5,638 nucleotides of DNA from the NCBI GenBank assembly GCA_016935875.1, contig JAFGQD010000160.1, forward strand, positions 1 to 5,638, written 5' to 3'. Origin of the DNA: Deltaproteobacteria bacterium (GTDB lineage Bacteria > Desulfobacterota > Syntrophia > Syntrophales > UBA2210). The position numbers and the translations under genes were made by a program. The stretch's first letter is position 1. Each line of letters starts with the position of its first letter. Shown in pieces: positions 1-5,638 of this stretch. The notes under the pieces were generated by a model. The model saw only the letters and a list, made by a program, of their open reading frames with translations. It made no database searches and had not been told where the DNA came from.

Positions 1-1
1 A

Positions 2-415
2 TTAAAAAGGGACATCATCTTCAGGTATGCTCGAGCCTGCTGAATATTGCATCCCATTACCGGTTCCTTCTGATTGATAGGTGCCCTGTCCTTTTTTCTC
101 CAGCATCTGCATGTTGGAAGCAATTATCTCTGTGGTGTACCGCTTGTTACCATCCTTGTCATCCCAAGCCCTCGTTTGAATCCTGCCCTCGATATAGACC
201 AGCCTTCCCTTGCCCAGATAGTTGCCGCAAATCTCCGCCAGTTTTCTGAAAGTGACGATCTTGTGCCACTCTGTTTTCTGGACCTTCTCACCACTCTTGT
301 CCTTCCACTGCTCATCTGTGGCCAGGGTGAAATTGGTAACCATGGTGCCATCCTGCGTGTACCGTACCTCCGGATCCCCACCCAATCTTCCAATCAATAT
401 AACTTTGTTAACCAT
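2..415 (-). CDS. ssb: Single-stranded DNA-binding protein SSB
   Basis: This is a complete 137-residue SSB that coats single-stranded DNA in replication, repair and recombination and recruits partner proteins through its C-terminal tip. Residues 1-107 form the OB fold, opening with VNKVILIGRLGGDPEVRYT. The four aromatic residues that stack on DNA in E. coli SSB (W40, W54, F60, W88) appear here as W37, W50, F56 and W84. A short Gly/Gln/Ser-rich linker (about 108-130) leads to the acidic tip PEDDVPF, a close match to the canonical DDIPF end. The protein is shorter than the 178-residue E. coli form because of the linker, not because of truncation; the TAA stop lies at 2-4. The ATG is preceded by AAGGAG with a 6-nt spacer and by a strong promoter. 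The gene is divergent from uppP and no partner such as rpsF or rpsR is visible upstream. The family call is very secure. Confidence 0.97.
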   Translation of the reverse strand: MVNKVILIGRLGGDPEVRYTQDGTMVTNFTLATDEQWKDKSGEKVQKTEWHKIVTFRKLAEICGNYLGKGRLVYIEGRIQTRAWDDKDGNKRYTTEIIASNMQMLEKKGQGTYQSEGTGNGMQYSAGSSIPEDDVPF

Positions 416-421
416 TTGCCT

Positions 422-427
422 CTCCTT
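422..427 (-). promoter_or_regulatory. Ribosome binding site of ssb
   Basis: Read on the minus strand, AAGGAG lies 6 nt before the ATG at 413-415, within the longer purine run AAGGAGAGG. This is close to an optimal Shine-Dalgarno site and it fixes the ssb start. Confidence 0.85.
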
Positions 428-457
428 GTAAAGATTTCTTTATGAGATACTTGGCAA

Positions 458-486
458 ACTATATTGCTGAATGATATTCCTGTCAA
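458..486 (-). promoter_or_regulatory. Sigma70-type promoter of ssb
   Basis: On the minus strand, a perfect -35 box TTGACA (481-486) is followed after exactly 17 nt by TATAGT (458-463), which matches five of six bases of the TATAAT consensus. Transcription would start near 451, giving a leader of about 35 nt that contains the ribosome binding site. Strength and spacing suit constitutive, high expression of an abundant protein. No recognised LexA-type operator overlaps it. The boxes are read directly from the sequence; activity is inferred. Confidence 0.8.
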
Positions 487-502
487 ATTAATTATTTGTG
501 AT

Positions 503-520
503 GTGGTGTCGGCACAGCAC
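503..520. repeat. Imperfect inverted repeat between divergent promoters
   Basis: GTGGTG (503-508) can pair with CAC (513-515) and, after a 2-nt bulge, with CAC (518-520), leaving a TCGG loop. The element sits between the -35 box of the ssb promoter and the candidate -35 box of the uppP promoter, where an operator could act on both. It is short and may be a chance occurrence. No known regulator motif is recognised. Confidence 0.25.
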
Positions 521-533
521 TATATATTCTCCA

Positions 534-562
534 TTGACTTCATCTATATTATTAAGTAGAAA
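534..562 (+). promoter_or_regulatory. Candidate promoter of the uppP-ftsK-rimO unit
   Basis: TTGACT (534-539) matches five of six consensus -35 bases. TAGAAA (557-562), 17 nt further on, matches four of six -10 bases. Transcription would begin near 569 and leave a leader of about 75 nt before the TTG start of uppP. The surrounding DNA is AT-rich and contains other TATA-like strings (521-526, 545-550) that lack a -35 box at the right distance. It is weaker than the promoter facing ssb. Confidence 0.45.
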
Positions 563-626
563 ATTGCACGTATCCATTATTTGCGTCCCGATGTATCGGT
601 TTGTGGCGATGATCATGTCATTCGTT

Positions 627-636
627 GGAGAAAGGA
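627..636 (+). promoter_or_regulatory. Ribosome binding site deciding the uppP TTG start
   Basis: The purine run GGAGAAAGGA ends 7 nt before the TTG at 644-646. No comparable site precedes the upstream in-frame TTG at 581. This supports the shorter protein, which begins MNLWEGILLG as family members usually do. Confidence 0.75.
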
Positions 637-643
637 AAAATCT

Positions 644-1468
644 TTGAATCTTTGGGAGGGGATCCTTCTTGGTGTAATACAGGGGCTGACGGAATTTCTT
701 CCTGTGAGCAGTTCCGGCCATCTGGTACTGGTGCAAAGTTTTCTCAAGGAGTTTCAGCAGCCGGGAGTACTGTTTGATGTTATGCTGCATTCCGGGACGC
801 TTCTGGCGGTTCTGGTTTTTTTCAGGAAAGAAATTCTGGATATCCTGATATCACTCATACCGGTCGGATGGTTCCGGAACGCCAAGAGAGGCCATGACAC
901 GATGCAGGTACGTTCCGGGAGAAAAATGGCTCTCTATATCATCACAGGGACAGTATTTACAGGAGTTATAGGTCTCTCATGCGAGGAGAGGATACACCAT
1001 CTTTTTACATCCGCAACGACAGTTTCTTTTATGCTGCTCATCACCGGGGTGCTGCTGTTTATATCCGACAGATTTCAGGGCAGCAGGGTGGAAAAGGAGA
1101 TGACTATAGTCGACAGCGTGGTGATCGGGATTGTTCAGGGACTTTCGCTGATTCCCGGAATATCAAGATCCGGCTCCACGATAGCCTTCGGTATCTTCAG
1201 GGGACTGGATGGCCAGACGGCCGCCAGATTTTCATTCTTACTCTCCATCCCTGCAATAGTGGGAGCGCTTGTGCTTGAGTCAAGATATATAGGGATGATA
1301 CCCCCGGGTGATATAACGATATATCTTACAGGAATGATTGTCGCCGCTGTGACCGGTTTTCTGACTCTGAGGTTTCTGCTATTTGTAATCAGGAAACGGA
1401 AGCTGAGCATATTTGCTTATTACTGCTGGATTCTTGGAATTTCTACATTGATTATTAAAACAATTTAA
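644..1468 (+). CDS. uppP: Undecaprenyl-diphosphatase UppP (BacA)
   Basis: This integral membrane phosphatase removes one phosphate from undecaprenyl diphosphate, regenerating the lipid carrier for peptidoglycan and other surface polymers; overexpression of family members gives bacitracin resistance. From the TTG start the protein has 274 residues, normal for the family. The first signature reads QGLTEFLPVSSSGH (13-26), with Q13 and E17 of the (E/Q)xxxE motif and H26 equivalent to E. coli H30. The second reads PGISRSGST (171-179), with R175 equivalent to the essential E. coli R174. Several hydrophobic segments follow the BacA pattern, including ARFSFLLSIPA (194-204). The open frame extends upstream to a TTG at 581, but those 21 residues are hydrophilic, unlike the family, and lack a Shine-Dalgarno site, so the later start is preferred. 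It is the first gene of a probable operon with ftsK and rimO. It is unrelated to the PAP2-type phosphatases that share this activity. Confidence 0.95.
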   Translation: MNLWEGILLGVIQGLTEFLPVSSSGHLVLVQSFLKEFQQPGVLFDVMLHSGTLLAVLVFFRKEILDILISLIPVGWFRNAKRGHDTMQVRSGRKMALYIITGTVFTGVIGLSCEERIHHLFTSATTVSFMLLITGVLLFISDRFQGSRVEKEMTIVDSVVIGIVQGLSLIPGISRSGSTIAFGIFRGLDGQTAARFSFLLSIPAIVGALVLESRYIGMIPPGDITIYLTGMIVAAVTGFLTLRFLLFVIRKRKLSIFAYYCWILGISTLIIKTI

Positions 1469-1487
1469 TCTAATCTCTCAAGGTAGT

Positions 1488-1492
1488 GGAGG
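1488..1492 (+). promoter_or_regulatory. Ribosome binding site deciding the ftsK start
   Basis: GGAGG lies 6 nt before the TTG at 1499 but directly abuts the in-frame ATG at 1493, which is too close to serve it. Spacing therefore favours TTG 1499, giving MSKKGVGREN at the N-terminus. A further in-frame ATG at 1532 has only a weak purine stretch upstream. Confidence 0.6.
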
Positions 1493-1498
1493 ATGGGA

Positions 1499-3706
1499 TT
1501 GAGTAAAAAAGGTGTCGGCAGAGAGAACATAATGGCGAAGGAAATCGGGGGTGTCGTATCCCTCGCCTTCGCTGTGCTTGTATTCTTGTGTCTCTTTTCA
1601 TACAACCCTCACGATCCTTCGCTGACACATTATGAGGCAGGCAAAGTGATGGTGGCCAATTACGGTGGCCTTGTAGGATCATACCTCTCTGATGGTATGC
1701 TCAGAGTTGTCGGGATGACATCATATCTGTTTCCTGTGTTGCTTGTTCTGCTTTCTTTCAAGCTATTCCTCGGAGGAAAGTTCAGGATGACCCTTTCTTC
1801 CATCTTTGGTTTTGTGGGCCTTGTGCTCGCCTCATCGGCGCTTCTGGCGGCACGGTACAGCGCTATCTCTATCTACGGTGTGGATCTCAATGCGGGAGGG
1901 CTTCTCGGGAAATTCTCGCTCCGGGTATTGTATTCCGGCCTGAATCAAATAGGGGCCGACATTGTTCTGGTTGTTATATTGCTGGTATCCATAATGATTA
2001 CATTGAACGTTTCGCTTGTGTCGTTTGTAAGAAAACTGGCAATATTGCTGTCGAGCGCACTCCTCAGGTTCAAGACATTTGTGGTGGTCGGGATTGGGAG
2101 ACTGAAAAGGAAAAAAACTGTTATAAAACGGAAAAAACCCACTATTTTAAGAAATGTCCCGGTTATTTCCGAAGAGGTTGGGCGGGAGGAAGAGAAAAGT
2201 GAAGGCGAACAGGTTTCCTTCGGATTTCTGCAGCCGGAAGGCAGCTTCACCCTTCCTTCGCTGACTCTTCTTGACAGAGTAGAGGTCAGGAATACGAGAA
2301 TGAAGAGGGAAAGCCTTATCATGAATTCCCGTATCCTTGAGAAAAAGCTGGCGGATTTCGGGGTGGAAGGAAGCGTCACGGAAGTAAAGCCGGGTCCGGT
2401 GGTTACCATGTATGAACTCGAACCGGCGGCCGGTGTAAAGATAAACAAGATTACAAACCTCTCTGACGACCTTGCCCTCGCTCTGAAGGCTCAGAGCATC
2501 AGGATCGTGGCGCCCATTCCCGGAAAGGCCGCAATCGGTATCGAAATCCCCAACCAGGAGAGGGAGCCTGTATATCTGAGGGATGTGCTCGACAGCGAGG
2601 AGTTTCTGGAGTCGAAGTATATATTGCCGATAGCACTGGGGAAAAATATTGCGGGGAGAACCGTGATCGCCGACCTTGTCAAGATGCCCCATCTCCTTAT
2701 TGCGGGCACAACCGGTTCGGGGAAAAGCGTATCTCTCAATGCCATGATCTGCAGCATCCTGTTCAAGGCGAAGCCGAACGAGGTCAAGTTCATCATGATC
2801 GATCCGAAGAGGCTTGAGTTGTCAGGATACGAGGGGATACCGCATCTTCTCCACCCGGTTGTGGTCAATCCCAAACAGGCGTCTCAGGCACTCAAGTGGA
2901 CCGTCGATGAGATGGAACGACGGTATGCCGTCATAGCCGCAGCGGGTGTCAAGAGTATCGAGCGGTACAACAGGATGATAGAAAAACAGCAGGATACTCT
3001 CAAAAATCAATTGTTGGGAACCTCTGCTCGGATTTCCGGTGAAGAGGCCCCGGAGAAACTTCCCTATATAATCGTCATCATAGATGAGCTGGCCGACCTG
3101 ATGATGGTGGCACAGAGAAACGTGGAGTCCTCCCTTGCCCGCCTGGCGCAGATGGCGCGGGCCGCAGGCATACACCTCATCCTCGCAACCCAGAGACCCT
3201 CCGTGGACGTTATCACCGGCGTCATAAAGGCCAACTTCCCCACACGAATATCGTTTCAGGTGTCGTCGCGAGTGGATTCGAGAACGATACTGGACGAATT
3301 GGGCGCGGAAAAACTCCTCGGGGCGGGGGACATGCTGTTCGTCCCGCCGGGCACATCAAAACTGGTGCGTATCCACGGCGCTTTTGTGTCAGACAGAGAG
3401 ATTACAAAGATTGTGAGCTTAATAAAGGGACAGGGGAGACCCTCCTACGATGAATCGATATCCCAATACGACCCGGAATCAAAGGAAGGCTCGAGGTCGG
3501 AAGAAGAGTTTGATGAGAAGTATGATGAGGCGGTCGAACTGGTTACCGATCTGGGACAAGCCTCTATATCTCTTGTGCAACGATACTTGAAGATAGGGTA
3601 CAACCGTGCCGCCCGTATTGTGGAAAAGATGGAGGCGGAGGGTGTTGTAGGTCCATCGGACGGGGCCAAACCGCGGAAAATACTGGCCGGAAAGCTCCCC
3701 CGGTAA
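1499..3706 (+). CDS. ftsK: DNA translocase FtsK/SpoIIIE family
   Basis: This is a septum-anchored, ATP-driven double-stranded DNA pump that clears the chromosome from the closing division site and, in well-studied members, helps XerCD resolve dimers at dif. It has 735 residues from TTG 1499 (737 from ATG 1493). The N-terminal membrane domain shows four hydrophobic segments at about 17-35, 73-91, 99-118 and 153-176. A basic then acidic linker of roughly 60 residues follows (about 200-260), far shorter than that of E. coli FtsK (1329 residues in total). The motor begins near 265. It has Walker A GTTGSGKS (403-410), Walker B IIVIIDE (524-530) and the family-typical LATQRPSVDVITG. The C-terminal winged-helix gamma domain (about 673-733, around QRYLKIGYNRAARIVEKME) normally reads polar KOPS-like DNA sites. 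All parts look intact. It starts 30 nt after uppP and ends 1 nt before rimO. Chromosomal FtsK is favoured over sporulation SpoIIIE or plasmid Tra proteins because of the full domain set and the neighbours. Confidence 0.95.
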   Translation: MSKKGVGRENIMAKEIGGVVSLAFAVLVFLCLFSYNPHDPSLTHYEAGKVMVANYGGLVGSYLSDGMLRVVGMTSYLFPVLLVLLSFKLFLGGKFRMTLSSIFGFVGLVLASSALLAARYSAISIYGVDLNAGGLLGKFSLRVLYSGLNQIGADIVLVVILLVSIMITLNVSLVSFVRKLAILLSSALLRFKTFVVVGIGRLKRKKTVIKRKKPTILRNVPVISEEVGREEEKSEGEQVSFGFLQPEGSFTLPSLTLLDRVEVRNTRMKRESLIMNSRILEKKLADFGVEGSVTEVKPGPVVTMYELEPAAGVKINKITNLSDDLALALKAQSIRIVAPIPGKAAIGIEIPNQEREPVYLRDVLDSEEFLESKYILPIALGKNIAGRTVIADLVKMPHLLIAGTTGSGKSVSLNAMICSILFKAKPNEVKFIMIDPKRLELSGYEGIPHLLHPVVVNPKQASQALKWTVDEMERRYAVIAAAGVKSIERYNRMIEKQQDTLKNQLLGTSARISGEEAPEKLPYIIVIIDELADLMMVAQRNVESSLARLAQMARAAGIHLILATQRPSVDVITGVIKANFPTRISFQVSSRVDSRTILDELGAEKLLGAGDMLFVPPGTSKLVRIHGAFVSDREITKIVSLIKGQGRPSYDESISQYDPESKEGSRSEEEFDEKYDEAVELVTDLGQASISLVQRYLKIGYNRAARIVEKMEAEGVVGPSDGAKPRKILAGKLPR

Positions 3707-3707
3707 C

Positions 3708-5057
3708 GTGAAGAATACTATCCATATCACCAGTCTGGGATGCCCCAAGAACCTGATCGATTCGGAAGTGATGGCTGCCGCTCTGGCTCAGGGCGGGTTT
3801 GAGATCGTCTCTCTTCCCCAAGACGCAGACACAATAATTATCAATACCTGTGCCTTCATACTTCCGGCAAAGGAAGAATCGATTGACGAGATCTTCCGTA
3901 TGGCGGAGTTGAAGAAGAGGGGCACGTGCCGATACCTGATAGTCTCGGGTTGCCTGCCCCAGAGATATGGAGCCATGCTCGGAAAAGAGATCCCGGAGGT
4001 TGATCTCTTTCTGGGAACAGGCGAAGTTCCTCGCATAGCCTCCCTTGTTGCTTCTCTGCACAGGGAAAAACAAGCGGAGCAGCGTTCCTTCATCGGAAAA
4101 CCCGATTTTCTCATGAACTCCTCCCATTCGCGTCAATTGTCGACGCCACCGTACATGGCATATCTGAAAATAGCGGAGGGATGTTCCAATCACTGTTCTT
4201 ACTGTGTGATACCGGCCATCCGGGGAGCATTCAGAAGCAGGCCGATGGATGACATCCTGCGGGAGGCCGAAACGCTTGCCCAAGGGGGTGTTAAAGAGAT
4301 TATCGTCACGGCCCAGGAAACCACCCTCTACGGGAAAGATCTCGGCAAGACATCCGGCCTGAGCTCTCTGTTGAGAGAGATTGCCCTGATAGAGGGGATC
4401 AGGTGGATCAGGCTGCTCTACACCTATCCTGCGAATCTGGATGACGAACTGTTCCGGACTATCCGGGATGTCGAGAAAATATGCAACTATATCGACATTC
4501 CGGTGCAGCACATAGACGATGATATATTGCGTGCCATGAACAGAAGGGACAACAGCAGACTGATAAAAAATGTCATAGCGAATGCCAGAAAGATTATTCC
4601 CGGCGTGGCCCTGAGGACATCACTGATCGTGGGATTCCCCGGAGAGACACAGGAGCGGTTTGACAGACTCCTCGCGTTTGTAAGGGAGGCACGATTTGAT
4701 CATATGGGAGTCTTCGAGTATTCGAGGGAAGAGGGAACCGTGGCAGATACGCTCCCCGGCCATATCCCCGAGAGTGTAAAAGAGCTCAGGAGGGGGATTA
4801 TCATGGAGGAGCAGGCATCGATTTCACGTGAGATACAGCACTCGCTCATCGGTTCCGTGATGGACATTGTCATAGAAGAAAAATCGGACCTTCCGGGGTA
4901 CGACTATGTGGGAAGATCGCGAAGACAGGCGCCCGATATAGACGGGATTACCTATGTGAAAGCTGGGGACAAGACATGTGGTGATATTGTAGAATGCCGG
5001 ATTGTTGCGGCAGATGAGTATGACCTGTTTGCCGAAGAAGTGGAGTCTGGTTGCTGA
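3708..5057 (+). CDS. rimO: Ribosomal protein S12 methylthiotransferase RimO
   Basis: This cytoplasmic radical-SAM enzyme adds a methylthio group to a conserved aspartate (D88 in E. coli) of ribosomal protein S12, using two 4Fe-4S clusters. The 449-residue protein is full length. The N-terminal UPF0004 domain supplies three cluster cysteines, C12 (SLGCPKN), C48 (NTCAFI) and C82 (SGCLPQRYG). The radical-SAM motif CSNHCSYC places C159, C163 and C166 in the CxxxCxxC arrangement. The C-terminal region, about 380-445, fits a TRAM domain. SLGCPKNLIDSE and the sequence after the SAM motif (IRGAFRSRP) point to RimO rather than to the tRNA enzyme MiaB. The stretch AQETTLYG (202-209) has Glu where RimO proteins commonly have Asp, a mild change. 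The GTG start is 1 nt after the ftsK stop and has only a poor Shine-Dalgarno site, which suggests translational coupling to ftsK. The next in-frame ATG would cost the first 21 residues, including C12. Confidence 0.95.
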   Translation: MKNTIHITSLGCPKNLIDSEVMAAALAQGGFEIVSLPQDADTIIINTCAFILPAKEESIDEIFRMAELKKRGTCRYLIVSGCLPQRYGAMLGKEIPEVDLFLGTGEVPRIASLVASLHREKQAEQRSFIGKPDFLMNSSHSRQLSTPPYMAYLKIAEGCSNHCSYCVIPAIRGAFRSRPMDDILREAETLAQGGVKEIIVTAQETTLYGKDLGKTSGLSSLLREIALIEGIRWIRLLYTYPANLDDELFRTIRDVEKICNYIDIPVQHIDDDILRAMNRRDNSRLIKNVIANARKIIPGVALRTSLIVGFPGETQERFDRLLAFVREARFDHMGVFEYSREEGTVADTLPGHIPESVKELRRGIIMEEQASISREIQHSLIGSVMDIVIEEKSDLPGYDYVGRSRRQAPDIDGITYVKAGDKTCGDIVECRIVAADEYDLFAEEVESGC

Positions 5058-5169
5058 AATCCCGATATTCCGTCGGCAATTGTAAGATTGCACAAGGCAT
5101 TCTTTAAAAATCCTGATCCGGATATCTTCAATTAATCCGATACAGGCATCACATACCACACCGCATGAT
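5058..5169. other. Convergent intergenic gap, no clear terminator
   Basis: This 112-bp gap separates the converging ends of rimO and ubiE. It contains only weak hairpins: CCGA/TCGG (5062-5076), GCAAT/ATTGC (5076-5091, 6-nt loop) and a four-pair ATCC/GGAT stem (5110-5123). On the minus strand the last of these is followed by a run of T. None has the long GC-rich stem plus T-tract of a convincing intrinsic terminator, so termination may be weak or Rho-dependent. I see no gene in it. Confidence 0.5.
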
Positions 5170-5638
5170 TTATGTCTGAGGCGTTGCCTTCTTCAAGAGA
5201 TAGATGTGAGCGATTCCGAAAAACTGGGAAAATGATCGGGTGACTTCGAATCCCCGTTTCTCCATCAGGCGTTCAAGTTCAGCGGGAGAAGGGAATCCCA
5301 TCACCGAATCGCGCAGATACCGGTAGGCCTTGAAATCCCCCGATACCAGTCCACCGATAAGAGGAAGTATGACCTTAAAATATGCAAGATATATCCATCT
5401 CCAGGGGAGACGGGAGGGTACCGACAGCTCAAGCACCGCCAGTCTTCCGCCATCTTTCAGCACCCTGAAGGCCTCACCCAGGAAGGCGGGGAGGTCCGGC
5501 ATGTTTCGTATTCCAAAGGCCGTCATTGCGTGATCGAAGGTTTCGTTTGAGAAGGGCATGGCAACGGCATCCCCCACCGTGATATGAAAGCGCCCTTGAA
5601 ACTCCTTGTTTTTTCGTGCGGCAATGTCCAGCATTCTG
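5170..5638 (-). CDS. ubiE: Demethylmenaquinone methyltransferase UbiE/MenG, C-terminal part
   Basis: This SAM-dependent C-methyltransferase acts late in respiratory quinone synthesis, converting demethylmenaquinone to menaquinone and, in ubiquinone makers, also acting in that pathway. About 155 C-terminal residues are visible. The open frame continues through position 5638, so the N-terminus with the SAM-binding glycine-rich motif I lies outside the window, and the methionine at 5632-5634 is internal. Visible family motifs include GDAVAMPFSNETFD, AFGIRNMPD, FRVLKDGGRLAVLELS, the FKVILPLIGGLVSGD segment and AYRYLRDSVMGFP. These distinguish UbiE/MenG from generic methyltransferases. The C-terminus (FFGIAHIYLLKK) differs from the GGIVALHRG-type ending of proteobacterial UbiE and looks more like the FGI-type endings of anaerobe MenG proteins. 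Substrate choice between menaquinone and ubiquinone cannot be read from this fragment; menaquinone is the likelier guess. It converges on rimO. Confidence 0.9.
   Translation of the reverse strand, partial: RMLDIAARKNKEFQGRFHITVGDAVAMPFSNETFDHAMTAFGIRNMPDLPAFLGEAFRVLKDGGRLAVLELSVPSRLPWRWIYLAYFKVILPLIGGLVSGDFKAYRYLRDSVMGFPSPAELERLMEKRGFEVTRSFSQFFGIAHIYLLKKATPQT

Noticed and set aside
74..445. A 123-codon plus-strand frame opposite ssb
   Set aside because: It is antisense to the conserved SSB coding frame and has no domain or initiation signal.
581..643. N-terminal extension of UppP from the TTG at 581
   Set aside because: The 21 extra residues are hydrophilic and unlike the family, and a good ribosome binding site instead serves the TTG at 644.
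488..790. A 100-codon minus-strand frame spanning the ssb-uppP intergenic region
   Set aside because: It overlaps the uppP start antisense, spans both promoter candidates, and shows no recognisable family or good ribosome binding site.
871..880. Perfect 10-bp palindrome GTTCCGGAAC inside uppP
   Set aside because: It lies in coding sequence. TTCCGG recurs across the window as part of common codon pairs, so an operator is not supported.
3564..4511. A 315-codon open frame on the minus strand opposite ftsK and rimO
   Set aside because: It lies wholly antisense to two strongly conserved genes, and its translation is rich in Arg, Gln and His without recognisable domains. It is a shadow frame.
5062..5091. 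Hairpins after rimO as an intrinsic terminator
   Set aside because: The stems are only 4-5 pairs and no T-tract follows directly on the plus strand.

Overview
The window reads as ordinary bacterial housekeeping DNA. It holds four complete protein genes and one partial one, and I see no mobile element, CRISPR array, RNA gene or phage gene. The proteins are an SSB with a short tail, a UppP/BacA phosphatase, a four-helix FtsK/SpoIIIE translocase, a RimO methylthiotransferase and a UbiE/MenG quinone methyltransferase. Their sequence style would suit a Gram-negative anaerobe of the former Deltaproteobacteria (Desulfobacterota) or a neighbouring phylum. That placement is impressionistic and has low confidence. 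The quinone methyltransferase implies that the cell makes menaquinone or ubiquinone.

Layout: ssb lies on the minus strand at the left edge. A 228-bp AT-rich region separates it from the divergent plus-strand group uppP-ftsK-rimO. This region carries a near-consensus sigma70-type promoter facing ssb and a weaker candidate facing uppP. The plus-strand genes are tightly packed, with 30 nt between uppP and ftsK and 1 nt between ftsK and rimO, so they are probably one transcription unit. ubiE/menG faces rimO from the minus strand across a 112-bp gap with no convincing terminator, and it runs off the right edge of the window.

The three plus-strand genes serve growth and division: recycling of the undecaprenyl lipid carrier for wall synthesis, DNA translocation at the division septum, and modification of ribosomal protein S12. 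ssb serves replication and repair, and ubiE serves respiratory quinone synthesis. They share a neighbourhood rather than a pathway. Several starts are non-ATG (TTG for uppP, probably TTG for ftsK, GTG for rimO) and were chosen from Shine-Dalgarno spacing and family N-termini. I found no evidence for a new biological system here; the findings listed are modest.
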